Origin: Boesenbergia rotunda
Lineage: Eukaryota > Streptophyta > Magnoliopsida > Zingiberales > Zingiberaceae
DNA: 64,000 nt
Direction: 5' to 3'
NCBI GenBank assembly: GCA_024364735.1
Contig: JAGFNQ010008763.1
Coordinates: forward strand, 154,616-218,615
Below are positions 23,308 to 32,781 of the stretch, piece by piece. Made by a program: the position numbers and the translations under genes. How positions within the stretch are numbered: the first letter of the stretch is position 1; each line of letters starts with the position of its first letter. The notes under the pieces were generated by a model. The model saw nothing but the letters and a program-made list of their open reading frames with translations. It searched no databases and had not been told where the DNA came from.

Positions 23308-23469
23308 CTTCTCCTCCAATAAATCGAATAACCTAATTATATTCTTTTATTTATTGGATTTATCCTCGTAAATTCCACCAAGGTTCATAAAAATTTCTGA
23401 AAATTTCCAGTATTATTTTACAAGGTTATTTCTTGATTTAAATTTTAGAATTACTTGTCATATTTTACA
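19948..23469 (-). repeat. 5' LTR of the LARD
   Basis: 3522 bp, aligned to the other LTR with a constant offset of 5482 bp and few differences (for example 14970/20452 A/G). It carries the matching 40-bp array at about 21256-21720 and a longer (TA)n run at about 23266-23306. The right edge abuts CATAGCATCTTAAC, which belongs to the LTR of element C1. Confidence 0.9.
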
Positions 23470-23543
23470 CATAGCATCTTAACTTTTGAATTTTTTGCCA
23501 TTATCAAAACCAAGGTTCGACTTGGGTGCTGTCTGCACCAACA
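23470..23543 (-). repeat. 3' LTR stub of C1
   Basis: 74 bp matching the right end of the C1 5' LTR (40495-40568): CATCTTAACTTTTGAA through CTGCACCAACA. The remaining roughly 1.2 kb that should lie to the left is absent; the LARD is there instead. Confidence 0.8.
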
Positions 23544-24949
23544 ATCTCCCCCTTTTTGATTTATGGCAACCCTATTTAAAAAGTTAAGTTAATCAAAACG
23601 AGTGAAATACCAGTTTAGTTTCCTCCCCCTGGAAGGAATCTCCCCCTCAGTTTTTCAAAGGTTTGTGGGGTTCGAAAAAAAAATTTCTAAGTAAAAAGAT
23701 GGAATTGATTTTTCAACACTTAGAATATTTTTCAAAAGAAAGTTTTATAGAACTATTTCAAGGAAAGTTTTGGTCAGGCACTTTGGAAAATTTATACTTT
23801 GAAACTTTACACTTTAGAAACATTTTCAAGTTAATAACTTAGATAATTTTCTAAACACCTTCTTGAGTTAAAAAAAATTTCTAATCTCTTTTAGTATCTT
23901 AGAAGATTTATACTTAGAAACTTTTCTATTTGAAAATTTTGAAAATAAGTACCTAGAGATAACAAACATCTTAGGTCAGGTACTTAGACACAATTTTGAA
24001 AAGTACTTTGCAATTTTTTGAGAACAGTTTAAGTCAAGTACTTTGAAATTATTGAAAATAGTTTAAGTCAAGTACTTTGAAAAATTTTTTAAAATAATTT
24101 AAGTCAAGTACTTGGAAATTTTTGAAAATAGTTTAAGTCAAGTACTTTGAAACTTTTTGAAAACAGTTTAAGTGAAGTACTTTGAAATTTTTTGAAAACA
24201 GTTTAGGTGATTTTACTTTTTGAAGAAAGGAAATTTTTTTTGAATTTTTAAATATTCTCTCCTAAAAAATTTCTAATTCTTCTCTCCTTCTTTCCTTTCC
24301 ATCTCTCCCCCTTTGCCATATATCAAAAAAGCAAAGCAATAATAAAAAATTAAATTGAACAAGGATATAGCAAAAGAATAATGTGTTGTACTGAACCAAT
24401 TCAAGATATAAACTAGACCAAATCAATTTGATATCTCTGTAGGGTCCTGTCTAACCCAATTAGCTACTTACTAACTATTATAAATAGTAGTTTTCGCTAA
24501 GGTTAGTCAAGTTAAATGTTCTGTTCAAGTTAGATTTTCTAAACTTGACACTTAACCTGATTACTGTTTAATTTGTATTTAGTGCCCCAATTACTGCAGA
24601 TGCATTGACTTAAAGCATCTTGAATTAAGACAAAGACCTAAGCATCTCAACCCATTCTAGGTTATCAGTCAGAAGTACCCTAAGGTGCTTGTGAGATGCT
24701 GGCTTCTAGATCTATAGGTGCATGCAGTTCTAGGGTTAGGGCCTAAGCTAAGTCTATTTTCGAAAAAGCCCTAGTTTTGAAGGGGTAGTTTTTGAAAAAA
24801 ACTAAGTCAAAAAATTGATTTTTTAAAATTTCAAAACAGCCCTAGTTTTGAAGGGGGTAGTTTTTGAAAAAAAAAACTAAGTCGAAAAATTAATTTTTTT
24901 AAAATTGTAAAAGAAATTTTGAAAATCATGTAAAGCAGTTTTAAAATTT
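23544..24949 (-). other. C1 3' non-coding region with A/T-rich repeats
   Basis: The polypurine tract is followed by degenerate units of GTTTAAGTCAAGTACTTTG (about 23970-24200), then 24400-24900 sequence also present in C2 at 29700-30120 (for example TTAAAGCATCTTGAATTAAG). There is no open frame. It is an untranslated tail shared by C1 and C2. Confidence 0.7.
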
Positions 24950-26254
24950 TTAGAGACTAATTTTAAAATCGAGTAAAGTAGTAAAAAAAATAGAAGTAGA
25001 GTAATCATATTCTACCAAGCATAACCCTAACTGCCTTCTTAGTGAGCTGAACTTAGATTCAAGTAGGGGTTTGGTGAATATGTCAGCTAAGTTAGGTTTA
25101 GAGTCTACATGCTTAAGGACTATCTCACCCCTGGCTAAATGATCTCTTACAAAGTAGTGTTTAACTTCTATGTGTTTAGTTCTGAAATGTTGGATTAGGT
25201 TCTTAGTTAGATTAATTGAGCTTATATTGCCAATGTAGACTTGAGTTTGGGTGCAGTTATGCTGGAAGTCCTTAAGAGTGTGCATCATCCATAAGAATTG
25301 TGTTACACACTCTCCTGAGGCTACATACTCAGCTTCAGTTGTGGATAGAGCTACACAGTGTTATTTTCTGCTGCACCAACTTACTAGACTATTTCCTAAT
25401 AGTTGACAGCTTCCACTTGTGCTCTTTCTATCTAATTTACAACCAGCGTAGTTAGAATCAGAGTATCCTAACAAGTCAAAGGTTGAGGTCCTAGGATACC
25501 AAATCCCTACATTTAGGGTTCCCTTAACATATCTTAGTATTCTTTTTAGGGCTGCTAAGTGTGTTTCCTTAGCACAGGTTTGGTATCTAGCACACATTCC
25601 TACGGCAAAGAAGATATCAGGTCTGCTGGCTATAAGGTACAGTAGGCTTCCAATCATACTCCTATAAAGTTTAAGGTCTACTGGTTTACCATCAGGGTCA
25701 CTATCTATTTTTACATTTGTGTCTATGGGGGTACTTATGCTTTTAGAGTTATCCATTTTAAATTTCTTTATTAACTCCTTAGCATATTTGGATTGATGGA
25801 CATAGTTTCCATCCCTAGTTTGCTTAATTTGTAAGCCTAGAAAGAAGTTGAGCTCACCAATTAAGCTCATTTCAAATTCATTTTCCATTATTTTAACAAA
25901 TTCTTTTAGGAAGTTTGAGTTGGTGGACCCAAAGATTATGCCATCGACGTAGATTTGGGCAATAAAGATTTCTTTTCCTAAGATTTTAATAAATAAGGTT
26001 GAGTCAATTAGTCCTTATTTAAATTCTTTAGAAATTAGGTAGGTTGATAAGCGTTCATACCAGACCCTAGGTGCTTGTTTTAGTCCATAAAGTGCCTTAG
26101 TGAGTTTGTAGACATGGTCAAGTCTTTCTAAGTCCTCAAAACTAGGGGGTTGTCCTACATAGACTTCTTCCTTAATGAATCCATTTAGAAAAGCTGGCTT
26201 TACATCCATCTGGTATAATTTAAATCCTTTATGGGATGCAAAGGCTAATAACAT
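24950..26254 (-). pseudogene. Copia reverse transcriptase and RNase H (C1), broken
   Basis: RT part (26254-26015): QMDVKPAFLNGFIKEEVYV and LYGLKQAPRVWYERL. The catalytic block at 25940-25951 reads Tyr-Val-Asp-Gly instead of Tyr-Val-Asp-Asp, so the second metal-binding Asp is lost. A stop lies at about 26012. The RT thumb and start of RNase H (25888-25361) contain GELNFFLGLQIKQ, SLLYLIASRPDI and GYSDSNYAGCKLDRKSTSG. After a stop near 25359 the RNase H end follows: LSTTEAEYVASGE, TKHIEVKHYFVRDH and LADIFTKPL. Several stops fit C-to-T or G-to-A change of Gln/Trp codons. Confidence 0.85.
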
Positions 26255-26392
26255 CCTAATGGACTCAAGTTTAGCTACCGGGGCATAGGTTTCGTCATAA
26301 TTTAACCCCTCTACTTGACTGAACCCTTTTGCTACTATGCGGGCTTTATTTCTAACTATTTTTCCTTGATCATTTAGCTTATTCCTAAAAAC

Positions 26393-27430
26393 TCACTTAG
26401 TGTCAATGATGGATTTGCCTTCAGGTTTAGGTACAAGTTCCCAGACTTGGTTTCTATCAAATTGGGCTAACTCTTCTTGCATAGCTATGATCCAATCAGG
26501 ATCAGGTAGGGCTTCCTCTATAGTCTTAGGTTCAATTTTTGAAATCATTGCTATCTGACTAAGGCTTCTATAGGAGGACCTAGTTCTGACTCCTAAAGTT
26601 GGATCACCCATAATTTGATCAGTTGTGTGACTGAGTCTGGGTTTCTTAGTTTTTCTGGAACTTGGTTCAGCCTCAGGTTCGGTTGGTTGGTTTGGTTCAG
26701 TGATTAGTTCAACTACTTGGGTTGGTTCAATTGCTGGTTCAATTGTCTCAATGGTTGGTTCAATATTTAGTTCATTTTCTTCTTGATCAGTATTTGATGA
26801 AATTAGATCTGGATTATCAGATTTTGAGTTAATTTCTTCATCAAATATCAGATTTATTGTTTCTTCAATTTTCTTAGTTTGTTTGTTGTAAACCCTATAG
26901 GCCCTACTTGTTGTCGAATATCCTAAGAAGATGCCTGGGGTTGACTTAGACTGGAATTTACCTATATAGTCCTTGGTGTTTAGGATATGGACTTTGCACC
27001 CAAAGACCCTTAGGTAATGTAGGTTTGGAAGTCTATGGTAGTATAATTCATAGGGTGTTTTATTGTGTCGTTTGTTAATTAGTACCCTATTTTGGATGTA
27101 GCAAGCCGTACTAATTGCTTCTGCCCAATATTGGTTAGCTAGGTTGAATTCATTGAGCATAGCCCTAGCGGCTTCCTGTAGGATTCTATTTATCCTTTCA
27201 ACTATCCCATTTTACTGGGCGGTTCTAGGACACGAAAATTCGTGTATATACCCATTAACCATACAAAATTCCTTGAATCGTTGATTTTCAAACTCTCCCC
27301 CGTGGTCACTCCTTAGTCTTTTGATTTTGGTATCGTTTTGATTTTCAACTAACTTACAAAAATCATTGAATAGATCTAGGGTTTCATTTTTGGTCTTTAG
27401 AAACCTAACCCAGGTAAACCTAGAGTAATC
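26393..27430 (-). pseudogene. Copia integrase, second half (C1)
   Basis: After the C2 insertion the frame resumes at 27430 with SRFTWVRFLKTKNETLDLF, LRSDHGGEFENQRF (second catalytic Asp) and EFSCPRTAQ, then a break near 27205. 27160-26393 continues with NQYWAEAISTACYIQNRVL, TPYELYYHRLPNLHYLRVFGC, the GFLGYS-like GIFLGYST block, a Thr/Glu/Pro-rich linker and the start of RT (AMQEELAQFDRNQVWELVPKP). TGA replaces an expected Trp codon at about 26390. Confidence 0.8.
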
Positions 27431-28816
27431 TGTTGGATCGAGAGAACCGATAGAGGGGGGGTGAATATCAGAAATCATTCGGATTTTAGGATTAGAGCAG
27501 TTACGCAGCGGAATAAAACAATCAAACGCAAACACAGTAACTTTTTACTTGGTTCGGAGCCTAGGTCGACTCCTACTCCAAGGCCCACGGTCATTGACCG
27601 TTTACTTTGGGCAATTCTATATGAGGCGCAATAATAGTTTACAAAGATTGATTTACAAATACAGTACAGTGAACTTAACAATTAAAAAGAGGCTCTTCTT
27701 TTACCGACGTCCGATGTAGGTTGTCTTTTTTGGAGCAGCGGGACGTCGTCGGCTCGAGTTAGGAGGTTTCCGGAGCGAGGCGCGAGAGCAGAAGAGCGTA
27801 GAAGCGTTGATTGAAAGTGTTGTTTGACGCTTGGGGTCGAGGTCCCTTTATATAGGGCCTGGGGGCGCCCGGAACGTCGGGGGCGCCCCCCCCCCCCATA
27901 TGGCGGTCGATCCGTCTCCAGCGCGGTCAACATCTGATCCCTTCAAAATCGAGATCAGGTTTGACCGGGGTGCCCGGAGCGCTCGGGCCACCCGCATTGA
28001 CCGGGTCAAGCCTTCATCCTTTTGGCTTCGCGAGGGTGTGCTTCGGCAGCTGGCACCGGGGGCGCCCGCGACAGGCGGGGTGCCCGGAGCATCCGGGGCG
28101 CCCCGACATATAACTGTCGATGCATGTTTTCGCTCCTGCTGTCTTAGGTTGACCTTGGGGACGCCTGGAACATCCGGGGTGCCCGGAACAGCCGGGGCGC
28201 CCGGAACATCCGGGGCGCCCTCTCAGCTTCAGCCTCACTCCTTTGAGGCTTTCTGAGCTGCAGATACTCAGTCCTTCGGTCCTGCATCCAGGGTTAGTCC
28301 AAAAAGTAGTATTATATTATTTCATACAGCCTTAGCTGTCTTGGTTCTGACTTTTGGGTCTCCTAAATGGAACCCTAGGTCGAACCGACGCCTACTGTTC
28401 CCTCGACGGGGAATGCGTCCTCACCTACTCCTCTCGGGAGAATGTACCTGATGCCAACCGCTCCTTTGGTTGGACTTTTGCCTGGCGGTCCTTTGCCAGG
28501 TCTTAGATGTCGAGCTGTGCTTCGCCCGGTGCCTAGCATTCCTTCGCTAGGGCTTCAGTCCCAAGCTGTCCTTCGCCTGGCGCCTAGCAGTCCTTCGCTA
28601 GGGCTTTTCACTCTGGCATTCCTTCGCCAGTGCCTAGCAGTCCTTCGCTAGGGCTTTTCACTCTGGCATTCCTTCGCCAATGCCTAGCAGTCCTTTGCTA
28701 GGGCTTTTTACTCTGCACACTCAAGTGACATGTTAGATAACAAGTAAGACTTAACTTTTGAACCCTGTTGCCATTATCAAAACACAGGTTTGACTTTGGT
28801 TCTTTCTGCACCAACA
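27431..28816 (-). repeat. 3' LTR of C2
   Basis: 1386 bp. The TATA sequence (TATATAAA on the minus strand) is at 27847-27854. Just upstream in element sense are multiple GGGCGCCC palindromes (27863-28230), and near the LTR start a covarying hairpin array (28454-28710). The GC-rich palindromes create chance open frames on both strands that are not genes. Confidence 0.9.
28454..28710 (-). repeat. Hairpin array with covarying stems (C2 3' LTR)
   Basis: Plus-strand reading: CCAACC/GGTTGG (28454-28473), CCTGGC/GCCAGG (28481-28500), CCTAGC/GCTAGG (28532-28551), then further CCTAGC/GCTAGG and CTGGC/GCCAG units. All surround an 8-base loop ending TCCTTC or TCCTTT. Units with one mismatch (for example CCAAGC/GCCTGG) differ by a single transition. 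Confidence 0.85.
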
Positions 28817-30349
28817 ATCTCCCCCTTTTTGATTTATGGCAACCCTAGTTCAAAAAGTTAAGTTTAATCAAAAGCATAAAAATTTGTTCCCTCCCCCTGG
28901 AGGGAATCTCCACCTAGATTTTCCAAAACTTCGTGGGGTTCTAAGTTTAAAAAAACTTTACTTAGAATGATTTTGCACTTTGAAAACTTAAGTTTAGGTA
29001 CTTTGGAAATCTTTTGATAACTTAAGTTTTAAAAGAGGAGTTTTTTGAAAGCATGAGTTTAGAGTACAAAAAAAAATTTGAAGCCTTAAGTTTAAAGTAC
29101 TCAAAAGTTTTGAAAACTTTAAGTTAAGTACTTAGTAGGATTTAAGTACTTAGTAAACTTTGAAACAATTTAAGTACTTAGTAAACTTTGAAACAATTTA
29201 AGTACTTAGTAAATTTTGAAATAATTTAAGTACTTAGTAAATTTTGAAATAATTTAAGTACTTAGTAAATTTTGAAATAATTTAAGTACTTAGTAAATTT
29301 TGAAAAACTTAAGCTTAATGTACTTATGGAAGTTTTGAAAAACTTTAAGCTTAAAGTACTTATGGAAGTTTTGAAAAACTTAAGTTTAAAGTACTTATAA
29401 AAACTTAGTGCTTTTGAATAACTTCAAGACGTTTTAATAAACTTAAGTACCTAATAGGGTTTTTTTTAAAACAAAAAACTTAAGTACTTCTAGAAAAGTT
29501 TTTGAAAAGCTTTGAAAAGTAGCTAACTTTTTGAAAAAAATTTTGGGATTTTGAAAAAATTTGAACTCTCTCCTTTCCTATCTCTCCCCCTTTGCCATAT
29601 ATCAAAAACAGATAGATATAGCAGAAATTAAATTGCATAAAAGAAATAACTTTCATAAAGAAAAAATATTCGTGTGATTTTGCTGTACTGAACCAAGACT
29701 TAGACCAAATCAGTTAATTTTCTCTTGTAGGGACCTGTCTAACCCATTTAGCTACTTACTAACTGTTATAAGCAGTAGTTTTCGCTAGGGTTAGTCAAGT
29801 TAAGTGTTTCTGTTCAAGTTAGATTTTCTAAACTTGACACTTAACTTAATTGCTGTATAAATTGTATTTAATGCCCCAATTACTGCAGATGCACTGACTT
29901 AAAGCATCTTGAATTAAGGCAAAGACCTAAGCATCTCAACCCTTTCTAGGTTATCAATCAAAGTACCCTAAAGTGCTTGTGAGATGCTGGCTTCTAAATA
30001 TATAGGTGCATGCAGTTCTAGGGTTAGGGCCTAGGCTATGTCCATTTGTGAAAAAGTCCTAGTTTTGAAAGGGGGTAGTTTTTAAAAAAAACTAAGTCCG
30101 AAAAGATTTTTAAAACTGATTTTAAAAACAACAGTTTTTCAAGGTTCTTTTAGAAACTGATTTTAAAATAATAGATAAAAGTAGAGTTAATCTATTCTAC
30201 AGAGCACAATCCTAACTGCTGAATAGACAAGAAACCAGTACTCATAAGCTAGTCAACATTGAATAGTCAACACAGGCATACAGTCAAACATAAGTCAACC
30301 CTACTGAGTAGGGGCAGTCAAATAGGTACAAGTACAATGCTAAGCAAAT
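28817..30349 (-). other. C2 3' non-coding region
   Basis: Polypurine tract, then A/T-rich units; about six copies of a 28-bp repeat (AATTTAAGTACTTAGTAAA) lie at 29150-29310. 29700-30220 aligns with C1 24420-25018. At about 30195-30222 the minus strand still reads Gln-Leu-Gly-Leu-Cys-Ser-Val-Glu-stop, matching the last codons of C1 pol. Pol was therefore lost but its tail remains, downstream of the envelope-like ORF. Confidence 0.7.
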
Positions 30350-31626
30350 CTAGGATGAGGGACCGGGATGATCAGAGGAGCCTGGCTGCCAGGATCGAAA
30401 TAGGGTCATCATCTCGTGATACTGTGCATCTCTGGCCTCCCTCTCAGCTCTGAGGGCACTCATGTAGTCATTGTAGTATCCTAGATTTGTCTCCATGTTC
30501 TCGGCATGATTGGCCTCCATTTCCTCACGGAGGCTCTGAACATGTGTCTCTAGCTGTGCCACTCGATCGTAGAGTGTCGGTGGAGTGGGCTCGTCTATGT
30601 GCGCTCGGGCTGCTGCTGCTAGATCTCCGACGTCAACGTCGACCTCCTCGTCTGAGTCGATCGGAGCCCCGGCCTGCTGTCGTCTCCAACTCAGAACCCC
30701 GGTGGTCGATACCTCTAGACCCGCTAACGAGAAGTTTCTAAATCCTATTTCATCAAAGTCAGTCATAGAGGTTATTTCACCCACGGTAATGTCACGACCG
30801 TGGTGATGAAGGAGGGAAGTGATGATGTGGCAGAATGGTGTGCGCACTCGTCCCTGGGTCGTGACACTGGACGCATGCAAAATAGTATGAAACATATGTA
30901 GTCCAATGTCTATGTCAAGGTGATGGACTAGGGCATACAGAAGGAAGGCATGAAAGGGTCGCATGGTCCCGAGATCTCTAGTGGAGAGTGGTAAGATACA
31001 GCGGACTAGGACTCTATACAAGGCATAGTCCTGTGCCTGAAGTTCAACGGCTTGGAAACGTCTATTTACGGGGAGTGCTTCCCTATAAAAATAGCAGTGG
31101 ATGGTGTCTAAGGTAATGTGAGAGTAGGGAGGATCAAATGGAGGATTCCTAGGTGGATAGCAGCAAAATGTGGACTGAGAGGGTCGTAGTCCAAGGAATC
31201 GGTTCAACAAAGTAGGGGTGATAGACAGAGGTATCCCTTGGACAGTAGTGTGAAACATGAGATTATCTTGTCGAATTATGTTATTGTAGAATTCTGCACA
31301 TAAGGATTCATTAATGGTATGAGTGCAAAAGACAAGATTATCTAATTGATAGAAGTTGATAATATTCATGGCTACGGAGCATGATTGGGTAAAAAAGTGC
31401 CTATTAAGATAACTTATTTTAATGGGCTTGTAAATGGTTTGAGCAAACTTATTGCATAATTCTAGGGTAGGGAATCTAGGGTCAGGACTTGGTTCGGCAC
31501 CGGGGTTGGCCAGGTTTGGTCGGCGTCTTCTATGTTAAGGAAATTAAAAGAAGCATGAAGGTATTGCATTAATTAGAAATTAATTTAAATGCAATAAAAA
31601 TTATACCGGGCAGCTCGGGGAGGCAT
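30350..31626 (-). CDS. Envelope-like / putative plant transposon protein, two exons (C2)
   Basis: The long frame from ATG 31369 to the stop at 30350 is 339 residues. The frame stays open upstream to 31529, where an acceptor (CATAG) ends a 77-bp intron (31530-31606, GTATAAT...CATAG). Exon 1 (31607-31626) starts with ATG and supplies six codons and two bases, for about 399 residues in total. The start is Arg-rich (nuclear-targeting-like). The middle resembles the uncharacterised plant-transposon domain often found in SIRE or Athila third ORFs (PFHAFLLYALVHHLDIDIG; TPFCHIITSLLHHHG). There is an acidic linker, then a coiled coil (about residues 322-385, VAQLETHVQSLREEMEANH). No signal peptide or clear membrane segment is seen, so 'envelope' is a positional label. 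The splice sites are predicted, not proven. Confidence 0.6.
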
Positions 31627-31726
31627 GGTTGAGGACGAGAGCTTGCAAGGTCTCTTGATCTTCTTGTAAAGGGGAAAGGGTGGAAGAAGTTGGTTTTTGG
31701 TGTGGGAAGAGAAGGAGGTTCGGGTG

Positions 31727-31736
31727 CCTTATATAG
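31727..31736 (-). promoter_or_regulatory. Internal TATA box before the envelope-like ORF
   Basis: CTATATAAGG on the minus strand, about 100 nt before the exon-1 ATG at 31626. GGGCGCCCGG palindromes lie just upstream (31749-32000), the same arrangement as in the C2 LTR promoter. This suggests a separate transcript for the ORF. Confidence 0.55.
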
Positions 31737-32035
31737 GCAGATCAACGGGGGCGCCCGGGAGCATCTGGGCACCCTGGTCAGTGGTTACTACCAAAGGCAG
31801 TGTCTTTGACTGGTTAGGGGCGCCCGGGACAGCCCGAGCGCCCTCGTTAGGCTGCTTTTGCATCTTTTGCTGCATTGAGTGCGATGGGGGCGCCCGCGTG
31901 GTTCCGGGAGCCCTGGTCAAAGGCAGAGGCATCTTTTTGCCTAGGGAGAAAGAAAAGGTGGGGTGGGGGCGCCCGAGGAGTCACGGGCGCCCGGGACTGT
32001 AGCGAAGAGACAAGTTTTGTGTCTTGTCATCGTTT

Positions 32036-32140
32036 AACCATGGTTTAATCGGTTTGATCATGGTTTGACTATTTTGACCATGGTTTGACTATGTTGACCA
32101 CGGTTTGACTATGTTGACCATGGTTTGACCAACTTGACTA
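32036..32140. repeat. Tandem 20-23-bp repeat with W-box-like cores
   Basis: About five units of CATGGTTTGACTATGTTGAC, containing repeated TTGACC cores. It lies some 300-400 bp upstream of the internal TATA box. TTGAC[C/T] is the WRKY-factor W-box core; a regulatory role is inference. Confidence 0.6.
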
Positions 32141-32781
32141 CAATATAGGTATTAAAGTAATTATAATTGAGTTTATTCTTACTGTCTCACCCAATCTAGG
32201 GTTTTCAATCACGTTAGCCTTATAGGTTTTGTAAGATAGGTTTTGATAAGTAAAATTATTTTTGAGAAATTATTATTTATTTTGAAAACCTTAATTAATT
32301 TTTGAAAACATTTCAATTTATTTTGAAAGAAGATGTTTGAATCTATACTTAACTGAAAATTGTGTTAGATTTGAATTTTACAAAAAGTAATTTGAATTTG
32401 AAATTCAAAAATTGGCTTCCAGGTCTTGGCGAGGCACTAGGCCTTCTTTGGCCGTAGCCTTATTGGATCATCAACTCTTTCCTTGACAAAGCCGTTTAAT
32501 GAAGTTTCATTTTCAAAATTAATCTTTGAAAAAGTTCTGGTCTAACTAGTTTGGATTTTGGATCGGTAGCTTCGGCTAGGTTCACCAGTCTAAAGAGACC
32601 AAGTGAACTTGATCTTATTAGAATTGGTTTCCCTAACGTACTATCATCTCACCTCCACCCAATACTATATTTTCAAGTTTCAGTTAAGTTTGTTCAGTCC
32701 TTATACTAACTTAAGTCTAAACATGGTAAATTGCAGAAATTTAAATAAACAATCAATCAGGCAAATTGCAAGAATTAAATT
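32141..32781 (-). other. C2 spacer between gag and envelope-like unit
   Basis: No gene. From about 32190 to 32781 it aligns with the C1 spacer 36770-37386 (shared GGCGAGGCACTAGGCCTTC). The match ends near 32190, one candidate breakpoint for pol loss. Confidence 0.6.

Larger units (their letters stand above)
14466..23469 (-). mobile_element. Non-coding LTR element of LARD type, complete
   Basis: Two very similar LTRs (14466-17983 and 19948-23469) in the same orientation enclose 1964 bp with a primer site at the right end and a polypurine tract at the left, so the element reads on the minus strand. The total is 9004 bp. No gag or pol frame survives. Large LTRs around a short non-coding core are the hallmark of LARD-type non-autonomous elements. 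Flanking pentamers differ (CGAAG left, CATAG right), so no target duplication is seen. The primer site and LTR style suggest a Ty3/gypsy parent, and the distant relative F (44376-46288) supports one family group. Confidence 0.85.

Noticed and set aside
27682..27933. Open frame at the start of the C2 LTR (and 34931-35149)
   Set aside because: Same LTR-derived frame in both LTRs; no recognisable protein.
27831..28256. GC-rich open frames with Gly-Ala-Pro repeats (also 35073-35479)
   Set aside because: Produced on both strands by GGGCGCCC palindromes in the C2 LTRs.
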